Source: Gnetum montanum
Taxonomy: Eukaryota > Streptophyta > Gnetopsida > Gnetales > Gnetaceae
Direction: 5' to 3'
Assembly (NCBI GenBank): GCA_015680685.1
Contig: MNCI01029657.1
Location: 59,211-90,787 of the forward strand
Length of the DNA: 31,577 nt
The translations under genes were made by a program, and so were the position numbers. The notes below the pieces were generated by a model. The model was not told the origin of the DNA. It saw only the letters and a list, made by a program, of their open reading frames with translations, and did not search any database. Positions 18,473 through 29,547 of the stretch are shown in pieces; within the stretch, counting starts at the first letter, position 1; every line of letters starts with the position of its first letter.

Positions 18473-18490
18473 TCCCTGGCAATGGTGCCA
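18473..18490 (-). other. E3 primer-binding site, tRNA-Asp type
   Basis: Minus strand TGGCACCATTGCCAGGGA, one base after the 5' LTR. It differs from the E1 site by a few transitions. The leader to the gag ATG is about 122 bp. Confidence 0.85.
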
Positions 18491-18491
18491 A

Positions 18492-19354
18492 TGATGAGTG
18501 GTGAGGTACCCCTACACTCAACCATACGAATACGAGCGTTACATGCACAATCCGATTGAACTCCGTAGATGAACTAGTTGTGGCATCTAGACAATTAGCC
18601 TTAGGTCGCAGTTTGCTATCTTCCCACCTAAACTAGTATTACCTTTGTCACGTATGATTTAGTCCAAAGTGAGGTGTATGATGTGGTTTCTAATCTAATG
18701 CTACTCCTGAAGGCAATGGAAAGTAATGTTCACTAATCTAGGAGAGAGAGGGTGAGAGAATCTAAACTAGCCTAAGTGCTATGAGCATCCATTCCTTAAT
18801 TATCCGTACACATCTTGGATTTCGTGCATGACTACCATTGGGATTACCAAGCGCAGATCCTAGGTACGCTACTGGGTTACCAAGTAGTCACACTTAAATG
18901 CTCATAATCAAGTCGTACTCATTCCACATTTTAACATGAGTTTAAGGGTGAGAGAGATTAACTAGGAAATCAGTAAATAAAAATTACAATTAAATGATTA
19001 AACTAAGTAAATGCTACAATTATGAAGTAATCTCAATCTTTATTGCCGGTCTTGTGCGTGTCCAAGTACGTCACACTCGAATAAAGGATGTCATACAATT
19101 ACAATCACCACACTATGGGCATACACTGAGAGGAAAAGGGTTGAGAGGAAAAATGAAAACTAAAATCAAAACTAATTCTAAACTAACTTACTTCCTAATG
19201 ATCTATCTACCTCTTATTTATAGATGAGGAGATAGGTATGCGATATTGTGGCTAGGCTGCAATATCGCGTATGCGATATCGCGTCGTCTGTGATATCATG
19301 GATGCGATATCGTGGGTGCGATATCATGGATGTCAACAAATTCATGACTCATCA
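18492..19354 (-). repeat. E3 5' LTR
   Basis: 863 bp, TGATGAG at 19354 to CTCATCA at 18492 on the minus strand. It is followed by the primer-binding site and flanked by the ACATT duplication. Confidence 0.95.
19215..19330 (-). promoter_or_regulatory. LTR promoter of E3: six GATATC units plus TATA box
   Basis: Reading inward from the LTR edge, GATATC-type units start 14, 14, 17, 14 and 19 bp apart, and TATAAATA follows at 19222-19215. The recurring unit is close to GATATCGCATACGC. Confidence 0.7.
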
Positions 19355-19359
19355 ACATT
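19355..19359. repeat. Right target-site duplication of E3 (ACATT)
   Basis: Perfect partner of 13069-13073. E2 sequence resumes here in a pyrimidine-rich tract. Confidence 0.93.
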
Positions 19360-19998
19360 TTCCTTGATTTTTATTTTTTCTCTTTTTTGTTCTTCTTTCT
19401 TTTCTTTTTGTTCTTTTGGCCGCCTTGGCACTTTGTCTTTTCTAAAGGTGATCCGAAGAAGCCACCAACCTTCAAACATGGATGCATGTCTTTCTAGTGG
19501 GACCCTCTAGAACATCATTGAGTTCCTTGATTAAGTGCCTTATCACAACTCTTACTTCCATTTTTCATTATATCTACAAGGATTTTAGTACAAGAAAGCT
19601 ACATGATAGCACATATAGATGTCACCAAAGAGAATCCACAAGTCCCCTTGATGTCACACCCTCACCATTCCCTCTTAGTTTGTCACTCTTCTCTATGGAA
19701 ATAATGAGTACAAAGTTACTTTGAGTTTTAATGATAATAAGAATATCATCATACCTAGAGTAGAACCTCTTATTAATAGAATGGATGGATGGATATTGTG
19801 GGCTCACTGTCCAAATAATTAGTCCTTTATGACTCGATAGCATAGAACAACACCTCAATTGATAGGTCACATGAGTATTTTATTCATAGATGAGATTACC
19901 CTTAAAAAGATAAAATGACAAATTAAAAAATGAAAAATTTAGAAAACAAAAAATTTGTAAAACTAAAGAAAAGGAAAAAAATCTACTAATTTTGCTTA
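19360..19998 (-). other. E2 internal region between gag and ORF2, right part
   Basis: No coding signal. It continues the E2 stretch that ends at 13068. It aligns with 15770-16368 of E3 (GAAGCCACCAACCTTCA, CTACAAGGAT, ACATGAGT). Confidence 0.65.
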
Positions 19999-20011
19999 TT
20001 AGAATGGGGGG

Positions 20012-20026
20012 TATCCCCCATGACTA
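20012..20026 (-). other. Polypurine-tract-like motif at the E2 gag end
   Basis: Minus strand TAGTCATGGGGGATA, inside the last gag codons, one frame out from the copy at 20836-20848. Confidence 0.6.
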
Positions 20027-20396
20027 AACCTTGGATCATGCTGAGAATTAATAAATGAAGGTTTGGATCCATGCATGTTGGAAATATTGGGGTCTAGTCA
20101 TATCCAAACCTCTTGATTTCTTTTAGTGTGGTGGTAGGAATGTATCCAAATTTGGGTTCACAAACTTGATTAAAGTAGGCATAGTGGGGAAAATTATAAT
20201 ATGTGGTCATGTGATAAGAAGCTGATCCACTATGGCACCCTTGACCATAAGATGGTATGCAATGATCGATATGTCTCCTCATGTGGTTATATTCATTGGG
20301 CTGCATGGTTGTTGGAGTGTTGATTAGTGGCCTGAATAGGGTAACAGGAGGCATTGAGTTTGAAAAGGAAGATGCATCACCGTGTTGGGCTTGTGC

Positions 20397-20483
20397 TAAG
20401 TTGGAGGATGTGGTGGTTCTAGAGCCTTGCTGCTTCTTTNTAAGTTGGAGGATGTGGTGGTTCTAGAGCCTTGCTGCTTCTTT
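20397..20483. other. Assembly join: single N between two exact 43-bp copies
   Basis: 20397-20439 and 20441-20483 are identical and are separated only by the N at 20440. The gag of E3 has a single copy of the corresponding sequence. The natural reading is that two contig ends overlapped but were not merged. Confidence 0.9.
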
Positions 20484-20835
20484 CTACAACCATGCCTAAA
20501 GAAAGGACATTTCTGACATTATGGGGGATTCCCACCACTATTGATAGTAGTAGCACAAGTAATGTTTGTTGGTTGGTGTGATGGTGCAATACCTTCTGGT
20601 ACTACTGGTGGTGATGTAGAAGGAGGTGAAGGATGAGAATATTGAGAGAAAGGAGAAGTGTAAGGAACATGAGGTGGTGATCTTGTGGAAGAGGACATGG
20701 GTTAATAGTATTTGGGAGAATGATAACGATGAGGCGAAGTAGAGGATGTCGATATAGTTGGAGAAATAGGGTGTTGAACATAATAAGTACTGGATGTCAG
20801 GGCATACAAAGGTTGAGGCAAGTTTAGTGATGGTC

Positions 20836-20848
20836 TCCCCCATGACTA
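20836..20848 (-). other. Polypurine-tract-like motif inside E2 gag
   Basis: Minus strand TAGTCATGGGGGA. The gag frame reads it as (Q)-S-W-G-R, the first codon now being TAG. Confidence 0.6.
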
Positions 20849-22529
20849 GGGGTTTTGCCACTATGGTTGAAACCTAGTACTTCTATACGAAATCCAGATG
20901 TAGCATTCTTCCCCAATGCTCATGTAGATGTAACAAGACTTGGAATTGGCCTTTAGGATGATTGTATAGGAAAACATCACATTGATACTTTTGATTTGTA
21001 GTTGGGCCCCTATCCTTATTTCCTTTAGCCCTTCTTTCCAATTGTCGAATGGTGTTCTGTCTTGTTTCTTGGTTTGGCATCCTTAGTTTGTTCTAGTTGT
21101 TAGAGTGATCTTGTGTGGTTCTACCTATGATAATGTTTGCATATTCTTTGCATTTTTCATGTACTCATTCCATCATCTTATTGATCTTTATCTCGATTTT
21201 ATCTAGTGATTTTAGTATTGGCAAAGATGGAGATGGTTCCATCTCCTTGAGGTGAGTTGATTTCTCCTCTTCATGATTATGGACCTTTGTTACTCTAAGA
21301 GTTTGGTCTAGTTGATATTTTTCAACATTCTCCTATTTGGCTATTTCTTCTTCTTCTTTTGCTACCTACTTAATAAGCTCTTGGAATTGGTGGGTTCATA
21401 GTTCATACAGTTTCCCTAGGGCATACATCCCTAGGATATCCCTTGTTTCATTATGGAGACCATCCATGATGTGACATATTAGCCTTTCCTTGGAGAACCC
21501 ATGGCCTAGGCATTTGTTTATCAATGAATAATATCTTTCTAAGGCCATGTCCAAGGGTTCATGTTGCCCTTGTTTCCACTCTTGGATTTGTCTCCTCAAG
21601 GTTGACACTCTTGCACAGGTTTGATATCTTTCATTGAAGAGTTCCACCATTGTTAGCCAACGACAAATTGATTTTAGCTTTAAAGACCTATACCACACTT
21701 TCACTTGGTCAACGAGTGTCATAGGAAAGAGCTTAAGTCTTTTTCACCCATTATCAATGTTGTTCCATGCATAGGCATCATAGAAGGCTTGTAAATGGTG
21801 TTGCAGATCTAAATCATAGCCTCTTGAGAACTTGGGAAAGTTGTTTAAATCAAGCCTAGGTAGACGGTTTTTCCTTACGATGACTACGGGATATTTGAAC
21901 AACTTCTATTATATGCATTAGGCTCTTAGTGGCTAATAGGGGTTCATCATCACAAAGTAGGTTGTGAGTTTGTGAGTTTGGACAATGTTATCTTTGTTCA
22001 TGTTGCCGTTTTTGATTTTGCCCATGGGTTCTATTTTTATTACTACATTGACTCCTTACGAAATAGTCATTTGTGTCACAACTTGACACTGAAAGAGTAG
22101 AGGAAGAGAGAGAATTGAAAGACTTATCATGACTTTTGTAAGTCTCCCAATCATCCCTTGATGTACTCTTACTAACTATTGAGAAGGTCCTAGGCCTTAT
22201 AGGCCTCCTCATTCTATGGGATGTCCCATCTTTACTAGAGTTGTCTGAGCTGGATGACAAGAGTCATTGAGTATCATTGGGGTGTCTACGAACATATGAA
22301 ACACTTGCATAAGATTGTGTACTCCAAACTTCTTCTTCATCATAAATTTCATTGGTTCTCCAATAAATTGCCTCGCTAGTTGTTGCATTATTGTTGTCCT
22401 GTGAGAGAGACATTGTCGTGAATTGTGTGTGACTCAATTGAATTTAATTTCTTTTGTTTGAAAGATATATTATTGATACCTTGTTATAGCTATCTTATAT
22501 GATATAACTAATCTAGATAAGTAGCACCG

Positions 22530-22547
22530 TCCTTGGCAATGATGCCA
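22530..22547 (-). other. E2 primer-binding site, tRNA-Asp type
   Basis: Minus strand TGGCATCATTGCCAAGGA, one base after the 5' LTR. It has decayed by transitions from the tRNA-Asp complement. A leader of 116 bp separates it from the gag ATG. Confidence 0.82.
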
Positions 22548-22548
22548 A

Positions 22549-23405
22549 TGATGAGCGGCGAGGTATTCCTATGCTCAACCATATGAATACGAGCGTGTAC
22601 GCGTGATACGGTCGAACTCCACAGACAGACTAGTTGTGGAACCTATATAGTTATACATTGATCATAGTTCATTGTCTTCCTACTTGGACTAGTATTTGCT
22701 TTATCACATATGGTTTAGTTTAGAGTGAGGTGTATGATGTGATTTCTAAGACTATGCTACTCCTAAAGATAATGAGAAATAACTTGAGTAAACTAATGAG
22801 CAATAGGGAGCAAAATCTAAGCTAGCCTAAGTGTGATGAGCATCCGTCCTTAATCATCCATATGCATCTTGGACTTCGTGTACTACTTCTAGGATTATCA
22901 AGCACACATTACTCGAAGCATACTAGATACACTACTAGGTTACCACATAGTTACACTTAACTGTTCATGATTAAGACGTACTCATTCTGTGTTAACAATA
23001 GGAATGGTAAATGACAATAAAAGAAATATTAACTAAGAAAACAACAATAAAAAAATTAATAATTAAACAATTAAAAACTAAGTGAATGCTACAATGATGT
23101 AGTAATCTTAATCTTTATTATCAATTGTGTGCGTGTCCAAGTACGTCACACTTGAACAAAGGTTCCGTACAATTACAAGCATCACACTGCAAGCATGCAC
23201 TTGGGAAAAAAAACTAAAAATTAACAAAAAGACTCCCAACTTCTAATGACTAACTAATGACTTCCATATCATGCGCTTGAGTGCTATATTTATAGGCTAA
23301 CACAAGAATCATGATATCATGTATACAATATTGTATCCAAGCTACAATATCGCGTACCCGATATTGTGTACGTGATATTGGGGCCTAGCAGCTCGCGATT
23401 CATCA
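22549..23405 (-). repeat. E2 5' LTR
   Basis: 857 bp. The edges are TGATGAA at 23405 and CTCATCA at 22549 on the minus strand. It pairs with 7894-8745 through sequence and the ATACA duplication. Confidence 0.93.
23287..23381 (-). promoter_or_regulatory. LTR promoter of E2: GATATC-type units plus TATA box
   Basis: Five units (GATATT, GATATT, AATATC, AATATT, GATATC on the plus strand) lie between the LTR edge and TATAAATA at 23294-23287, 111 bp from the edge. Confidence 0.65.
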
Positions 23406-23410
23406 ATACA
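23406..23410. repeat. Right target-site duplication of E2 (ATACA)
   Basis: Perfect partner of 7889-7893. Confidence 0.9.
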
Positions 23411-25060
23411 CATATACACAACCACATTAAACACAAGCAATCACACAAGAGACATCATTCTCCTAGAAGAGCTAAGACGTGTTCCTACTCTAACACATCT
23501 AGTTCTTAGCCTTGCTTTGAAGAAACGGGTGGTCACCCGAGCATCGAAGCCAAAGCTCCTCTACAAACTTACATGTCATTGCGACATAGTAGACAAGTGA
23601 ATTAGGATCATGTAGTTCTTTAGTAATGATCATGATAGCATGGAACCTATAAGGATCTCCACACTCCTCTAGCCCCTAGGGTTGAGGAGGAAAACAACCT
23701 TTGTTACAGCAACAATGCATGTTTTCCTACACATATTGTATTATATCTTTATTGCATATTGCTTTTTTTATCAATACTACCAATGACATCATTTTCTGCA
23801 CTAGTGACTTCCTTTTTAATTCAAGTTAAAAGTCTTTACAATAGGCATACATTTAGCAAAATGAAATAGAAAGCTCATGAAATTTGATTAAATGAAATTG
23901 AAAAATTTTTATACAAGTTCCTATTATGAATTTTATGCATTTTGGTTTGTGAAATGCAATGCAAACTATATGTAAAATTTTAACCAAAATTGCAAATTCT
24001 AGTTGACAATGTAATGAACTTTTACTATGGTGCAATAAAAATTGAATGCTTGAAATCTTGCCTAGTAGTATTTGATTTTCTAGTGACTTACAAGATACAA
24101 TAATCTTAAAGTTTACAATTGAATTGAGTTATGATCATTTAACAAATAGTTGTGCATAGCACCGATGATGTTGTAGGATACATTAAATTGTTAACATTTA
24201 TCTAAATATTTGACTCAAGCTTTTTAAAATCTTTTTCCTAAAAAATGCCTCAACAAACATTACTTTCTCATCTGTGTAGTTGTGAATGATTCGATAAGTT
24301 TGATTCTTTATATTTAAATATGTAATGCAACAAATCTTCTATCATTACAAATTTATAATGTCCCTTGTTCTAAACCTTAATGTAGCCATTATCATAAGTT
24401 TTCATAGTTTTTCTCATTTATTCATCTAACAACAATTCTTTGTTTTTAACTCAATAAATACATCCTTTCATGTTGACTTCTTCAATTTGCCTCTTCATGC
24501 TTTTTGACTAAACAAATTCATAATAATTTTTGTGAAATGTAGTGTTCATAATCATTCTATAAAAAATAATGTTATTGATCAAATTGGTAGGCATTACAAC
24601 AAACCTTATGGACTAGTCAAAATAATTTTTAAATTGATCATCTTCTTTTCCTTAGCCAATTCTTGATCAACATTACAATTAATTGTGAATAGCAAATGAA
24701 AAACTATAACATAGATTGAATTGTGAACAAAGATTAATGCAAGTTAACTATGGCTAATGGTAGCCTTAATTAACTATTAGTTAAGAATACTTAATTTTAA
24801 TTAATTAATATATGATTAACATAGTCAAATGAGTTAAGCATCTATAGATTTTGAACTTTTATATACAAGGATGGCCTCATGCAAGCCAAAAATGTTAAAC
24901 AACTTGTGATAAACTTAGTCATTTATTATTCCCCATAGTCGTCGACTTTTTTAACTTTGATTGCTCCGGCCATTGCCAAAAATTAAAAAATGATTTTCCC
25001 TTTATACCTTTACTCCGTTTTCAAAGATACCAAGGGGGTGTCGAACTTTTAAACATAAAC
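23411..25060. other. AT-rich stretch without a recognised gene
   Basis: The first 300 bp (to about 23720) are less AT-rich and may be an old repeat end; they include the near-palindrome CGGGTGGTCACCCG. The rest is AT-rich with only short chance frames. No RNA gene or element border was recognised. Confidence 0.5.
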
Positions 25061-25900
25061 GGGTTAGGTCAGTTTGCAATGCCAGGAATCAAACAAGAAA
25101 ATTTTCAAATGAAATACCAGATCCACCATTACGATCGCTCACGATCCTACATTTGGAGAATGCAGAGAATAAGTAGACTGGTTTTTGGTTTACCAGTACC
25201 AGTAACCCCGCAGTGTTCTGTGGACCTGTAAAAACTAATGTTTCTCTTTCTTCACATGCCCTGTGAGGGATTTGTATATAGCTCACCTCTCACTCACTGA
25301 GGAGGGGGAGTGGAGAGCTACGCATTGGCCTAGAGATCCTGATAACTGGAATCGTAGACTGAAATTTAGTGTTAGTTATTCATGAATGTCTTTTGGATCG
25401 AACTTTGAATGAAATACTGGTAATTCCAATGCACCAAACTTTTTTTTCCATTCTCAAATTTCAGCAAAATTCCCAATGAGGTGGTTCAGATTCCCAAGAT
25501 ATGGGCAGGTCAGTTCAGTGGTGTAGTAAAAAGAGCATTTCAGTATTTCAGTAGCTCAGAGTCAAAATAAGCAATCAAACAGAATACGACAACTACAAGA
25601 GGATGTGTCCGGGGTAGAAGGCAAGGTCAGGCTTCCTGAGCTGACATTCCAATTTCAGATGTTGCTAGCGCAACATTCCTGTCAACGCAGCAACAACCTG
25701 CATTGGAATCCTGCAATACTTTCTCTCTCTTCACAAGTGTTGCAACGGGAGGAGAGGAGATGATCATATATATGATATCCCTATTCCTATTGCTATTCCT
25801 ACATTGGAATCCTGCAACTTCTCCGCCATTGGTCGTGCTTTTTTGATTTCTAGCTCCGTAGACAAAGCGAAATAATGAAGAAATTGCAGATTTCTCTCTT
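25061..25900 (-). other. Less AT-rich island, possible gene remnant
   Basis: This stretch differs in composition from its surroundings and matches none of the repeats in the window. On the minus strand a 65-codon frame (25286-25089; contains TGPQNTAGLLVLVNQKPVYL) and a short frame starting ATGGCGGAG at 25829 look gene-like but match no family I know. A 16-bp direct repeat (CATTGGAATCCTGCAA) occurs at 25701-25716 and 25802-25817. It could be an exon remnant, a promoter region or an unrecognised element. Confidence 0.25.
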
Positions 25901-25909
25901 TCTGTTTGC

Positions 25910-27069
25910 TCAGATGAGCTTATGTTCTACAGCTCTGGCGAATATGGGCTGCCCCTTGGATTTCAATGCAGTGGTGGTAGAGGCAGGTTCCCATGCTGAT
26001 ATTTTTGCTGCATAATTTGGATCCACTGCTCCTGCCCTTCCTCCTTGCTTAGCATCCGATTCTAACTTATCCTTGAAGTTCAGCATCCCAATCCCGCCTA
26101 CATTCTTAGGCTTAGCCGTGTTAGCCCAGCAATGCCTTTTCCCCTGACCAGACAAATTTCTGGATAATTTGGTCCATTCTTTGTATTACTCTGACAAGAG
26201 GATATGCCATAGATGTAATGAATCGGGCCATCGCCATGAGGACCCATGATGCCAGCATAATCTTCCCTTTCCAGAAAAGGAACCAATTTTTCCAATGTCT
26301 CATTTTTCTCTGTATCTTCTACACCAGGGGTTCCCATGTTTGATGCCGGTTCCACGCAACAATCCACATTCCTAAGTAAGCATCCTTAATTAATCCAGGC
26401 AAAATTTCCACCATCTGATGTAGCCATTCTTTCACCTATTCCTTCACATTCACCATATGCACCACCGATTTATCTTTGTTAATCTCCAGCCCAAGTTATT
26501 GTGCAATTCTGCCCAAAGCCCTGTTAAGTGCCACTGCCCTCACTGTCTACGGGTGAAAAAAAGATGGTGTCATCCTTGTAATGCGCCACAATACAATGCA
26601 CCCCCTCCATCATCAGCCCCTCCACAATACAATAGTTTTGAAAGGTGTCCATCACCATTATATATAGAAGTGGTGAGAGTGGATCCCCTTGTTTAAGCCC
26701 CCTTCCCATCCCTGCAAACCCCCATAAACAGCCATCAATGTCAAACAAATAACACCTTGATTCTTGAAGGTGGATACACAAATTAACAAACCTTGGATCA
26801 AATCCATTACCTAGCATGATTTCTTTTAAGGCCTTCCAACTCACTGTGTTGTAGGCCTTTGCAACATCCAGCTTAATGCACATGCCTACAAATCCAGTTT
26901 GATGGAGTGAGTGCAGGATCTCATGCAAAAGCAGAACCTGATTCTACAAAAATCATTCCTTCACAAAACTAGTCTGATTCTTTGTCACAAGTCTTGGCAT
27001 TAGCGGAGCAAGCCATTGCATAATCATCTTGGTAAAAAGGCACACTAGTGTATTACAAACCCCAATTGG
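25910..27069 (-). pseudogene. LINE reverse transcriptase fragment (L1-type), broken
   Basis: This would be the ORF2 reverse transcriptase of a non-LTR retrotransposon. On the minus strand it starts near 27069 in the fingers region (PIGVCNT, PRLVTKNQTSFVKE). It then has palm motif A (KLDVAKAYNTVSW at about 26874), motif B (GRGLKQGDPLSPLL at about 26700) and motif C as HYKDDTIFF at about 26575, where the usual residue before the Asp pair is Ala. Next come the thumb region (GLEINKDKS), WKNWFLFWKGKIML with FVWSG, and KNVGGIGMLNFKD with a degraded ALLAKQGWR-like stretch. It ends at 25910 (QPIFARAVEHKLI). Endonuclease, the 3' zinc-finger region and a poly(A) tail are missing. At least three frames are needed to read it. 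It is an internal fragment of a plant L1-type element. Confidence 0.88.
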
Positions 27070-28524
27070 TCAAAAAAGGTAGATTGGATGCTAGAAAAGA
27101 CAACATAATAAAGCAAGAATAAAGGCTATATACTTAAGCATTGAGATGTCCTTCCTCTAACACCAATAATAGTATGGTGAAATTATTCTTTGAATATCTC
27201 AAACAATGGCAACTATGTTTCTAAGAGAGATATACTTGACTCATGACCATAAATGGTCTAACAACTACTCTATGAATGCTTTCTAATGCCAACAATTCAA
27301 AAATAAGTTCTTCAAATCAAATATATACTTAGTAAATTGTTTGAGAAATAATGATTTAAGTCATAAAATCTATAAAATAATATAGGTGATGATATTAATA
27401 GTAAGTGTAGGCTTAGAAATTGTAATGCTAATATGATTAACGATAAGAAAAATAGGAAAATATACTAGAATAAAGGAAGGAAATGGGATCAACTTCTGTT
27501 ATTAACTAGGTAGATGGAAACATTACAAAGATTTCCTCTAAGGGAAGAATGGAGATACAAAATGATAATTACAGAGCTATTAGTAAAAAAAGGAAAAAGA
27601 GAAATTCAAAATTCTACAATTAATAGTCATGAACTTTACTTTTAGAATGGCAATGATGGAGTTGGCTGAAGAAGAAAAATATTGATTGATGTGAGAAAAG
27701 ATGAAATGCAAAATTGCCATTGATGTTACTAATAAGTGACAATAAAGATGACTCAAACTTCTAAATTTGTAGTTGGAGAAGGATGACTTAAGAAGTGATT
27801 GACTAGCTAAAGAAGATAGACTTTGAAATGTAACTATCAAAGGAGGGTTTTGGTGATAATGAATCTGACACTAAGTGTGTTGTTGATGCTAAAGTGTCAC
27901 TTGTGTTGTTAGATCTAAAGATAAACAAAATTGAAATTTTTGAAATAGATAAAATGTAATGGAATAATTATCATAATTATTTTTAGCATTTAGTTGAAAT
28001 CAATTTAGTTTTTGCATTGGCATTGAAAGAAAGGTTAAGTTATTGATAATCATATTTGACATCATCTCAAATCTAAGTAAGGATATAAATATATCATTTT
28101 GACATATTGGCACATTCAACCAATGTTATATTATACTTTGGTTAAGCACTCTAAGAAATATATTCCATTTTATAATGTCAATTTCAAGCTTTTGAGCTTG
28201 CTCATATCTCATCCTTGTAATTTAAAAGTTTTATAAACCAAGGTAGACATTGCTTGGCAAGGGTGATCAACAACATTGATTTTAAACTCATGCTTCCTAC
28301 ATTACATTCAGCTTTAATGTTATATCTATAATGCCATGTCTAAAGTACCTTGTTGATGTTTCTACTCATCTAAAACTCTAAACACTCACAACATAGGAAT
28401 GTATATAACTGTTATTCTTTCATGTACCACACATGATAGCATCCATTGAATCAATGCATTTTATATATCGTATACCTATGTACAAAGGCCTTATGCTAAT
28501 TATCATGACATACCCATATATCCA
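27070..28524. other. AT-rich stretch without a recognised gene
   Basis: I see no coding signal, RNA gene or element edge between the LINE fragment and the E4 LTR. Short frames in both strands look like chance. Confidence 0.55.
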
Positions 28525-29391
28525 TGATAAGTGGTGGACAAATCCAACACCAAAGCATACAAGTCATGAGTGTTCACACGTGAACTGATTGTAATCCATG
28601 GATGAGGTAATCTTAATAGGCTAGCAGTTGGTTTAAGCTCGTGATCGTTGTCTTCCCACATGAAGCTAGTGAAGTTTAAGTGTATGGTTTAGATCACCAT
28701 GATGTATATGATATCTGATGTTGATTGACCATTAACACTCCTAGTAGACATGATGAAAGTAAAAGTAGATTCTAAATCTAAGTAAAACAAGTAAATGAAT
28801 CTATCCTAGCCTATGATGAAGAGTAACCATTCTTGATCTACTGTACACACCTTGGGCTTCATGCAATCACTACTAGGATACCAAGTGCTATGCTACTAGG
28901 CATAGCAAGCAATAACACTACTAGGCTTACCAAGAAATTACACTTAAGTGGTCGAGATCAGTCATGCTCATTTTTCCTACTAATAATAGTAAAAGTAAAG
29001 TTCGTGAAAAAGTAAAACATTAACTAGGAAAATAGTAGACATTATTCTAAGTGAAAATAGTAAACTAGAAGAATATCACAATGGTGGGAAATAGCTTGAT
29101 CTTTATTTCTACTCACAAATTATTCCCAAATACAAATTGTTTAGACAAAGATTTCATTCACTATAACACATCACACTATGGACATTCACACTTCTAATTG
29201 CTAAGTCTAAGTTCAAGAAATGAAATTGCAAGAGTTTGGTTACTATTGGAATGAAACTTATGCAGACTATGCACCCAAGTGTTGTATTTATAGGGTTGCA
29301 CACATCCCAAGATATCATAGCAATGATGATGTATCATGTGCAATGATATCATTGTTGCAATATCGTTGTTCATGAAAAATATAACTTATCA
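28525..29391 (-). repeat. E4 3' LTR
   Basis: 867 bp. The minus strand starts TGATAAG at 29391 and ends CTTATCA at 28525; both ends carry the same G-to-A or C-to-T change, keeping the terminal inverted repeat. The usual GGGGTACC next to the right edge is lost. The left flank is ATCCA. Confidence 0.82.
29285..29367 (-). promoter_or_regulatory. LTR promoter of E4: GATATC-type units plus TATA box
   Basis: Three recognisable GATATC or AATATC units and one decayed unit at about 29311-29365, then TATAAATA (minus strand, 29292-29285), 99 bp from the LTR edge. Confidence 0.6.
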
Positions 29392-29405
29392 TACCCCCAC
29401 GACTG
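29392..29405 (-). other. E4 polypurine tract
   Basis: Minus strand CAGTCGTGGGGGTA directly precedes the 3' LTR. One base differs from the E3 tract. Confidence 0.8.
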
Positions 29406-29547
29406 ATGGGAAATTAGTCCTTGAGTTAAAAAAAATGAGAAGAGAGTCCCTTACAAAATTAGGAGGTAGATTTGACTATTCATGACTAATTGACTATATA
29501 CATGGCTTTGAATGTTGTAGTGGTGTTTTAGAAAATTTGACATAATT

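Larger units (their letters stand above)
13074..19354 (-). mobile_element. E3: LTR retrotransposon nested in E2, same family and strand
   Basis: 6.28 kb. On the minus strand: 5' LTR (18492-19354), primer-binding site, gag (18350 to 16369), about 1.9 kb without coding signal, a deleted ORF2 (14498 to about 13640), polypurine tract and a shortened 3' LTR (13074-13546). Protease, reverse transcriptase and integrase are absent. E3 is close kin to E2, since gag, the non-coding middle and ORF2 all align, but it is necessarily the later insertion. Confidence 0.93.
19999..22413 (-). pseudogene. gag: E2 gag, broken
   Basis: About 800 codons. It starts MSLSQDNNNATTSEA at 22413, and the following Ser-rich N-terminal part (SSSSDNSSKDG) is longer than in E3. 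The capsid core is at about 21840-21390 (LNNFPKF, HHLQAFYDAY, KVWYRSLKLKSI, LFNERYQT, GQHEPLDMALE). The zinc knuckle near 21000-20960 has lost a cysteine pair (CDVFLYNHPKGQF). The Pro/Ser-rich tail (QHPISPT, SPFSQYSHPSPPS) leads to SHGGYPPF and a double stop at 20001-19996. Stops and small indels are scattered throughout. The tail contains the assembly join at 20440, which duplicates 43 bp and adds an apparent frameshift. No protease follows. Confidence 0.82.
7894..23405 (-). mobile_element. E2: outer LTR retrotransposon with gag and ORF2, split by E3
   Basis: E2 spans 15.5 kb here and about 9.2 kb once the E3 insertion and its duplicated target are discounted. On the minus strand the order is: 5' LTR (22549-23405), primer-binding site, gag (22413 to 19999), about 2 kb without coding signal that is interrupted by E3, an internal promoter-like block (about 12306-12251), ORF2 with a probable intron in its leader (ATG at 11737, end about 8897), polypurine tract and 3' LTR (7894-8745). 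Protease, reverse transcriptase and integrase are not seen. Both target duplications are intact. Confidence 0.93.

Noticed and set aside
20397-20483. The 43-bp repeat as a biological tandem duplication
   Set aside because: The copies are exact and separated by a single N, which points to an unmerged contig overlap.
22549-23405. The LTRs at 18492 and 22549 as two ends of one small element
   Set aside because: Both are followed on the minus strand by primer-binding sites, so both are 5' LTRs. The target duplications pair them with 13074 and 7894 instead.
23411-23720. Possible end of another retrotransposon right of E2
   Set aside because: Less AT-rich and partly open on the minus strand, but no LTR edge, primer site or domain could be supported.
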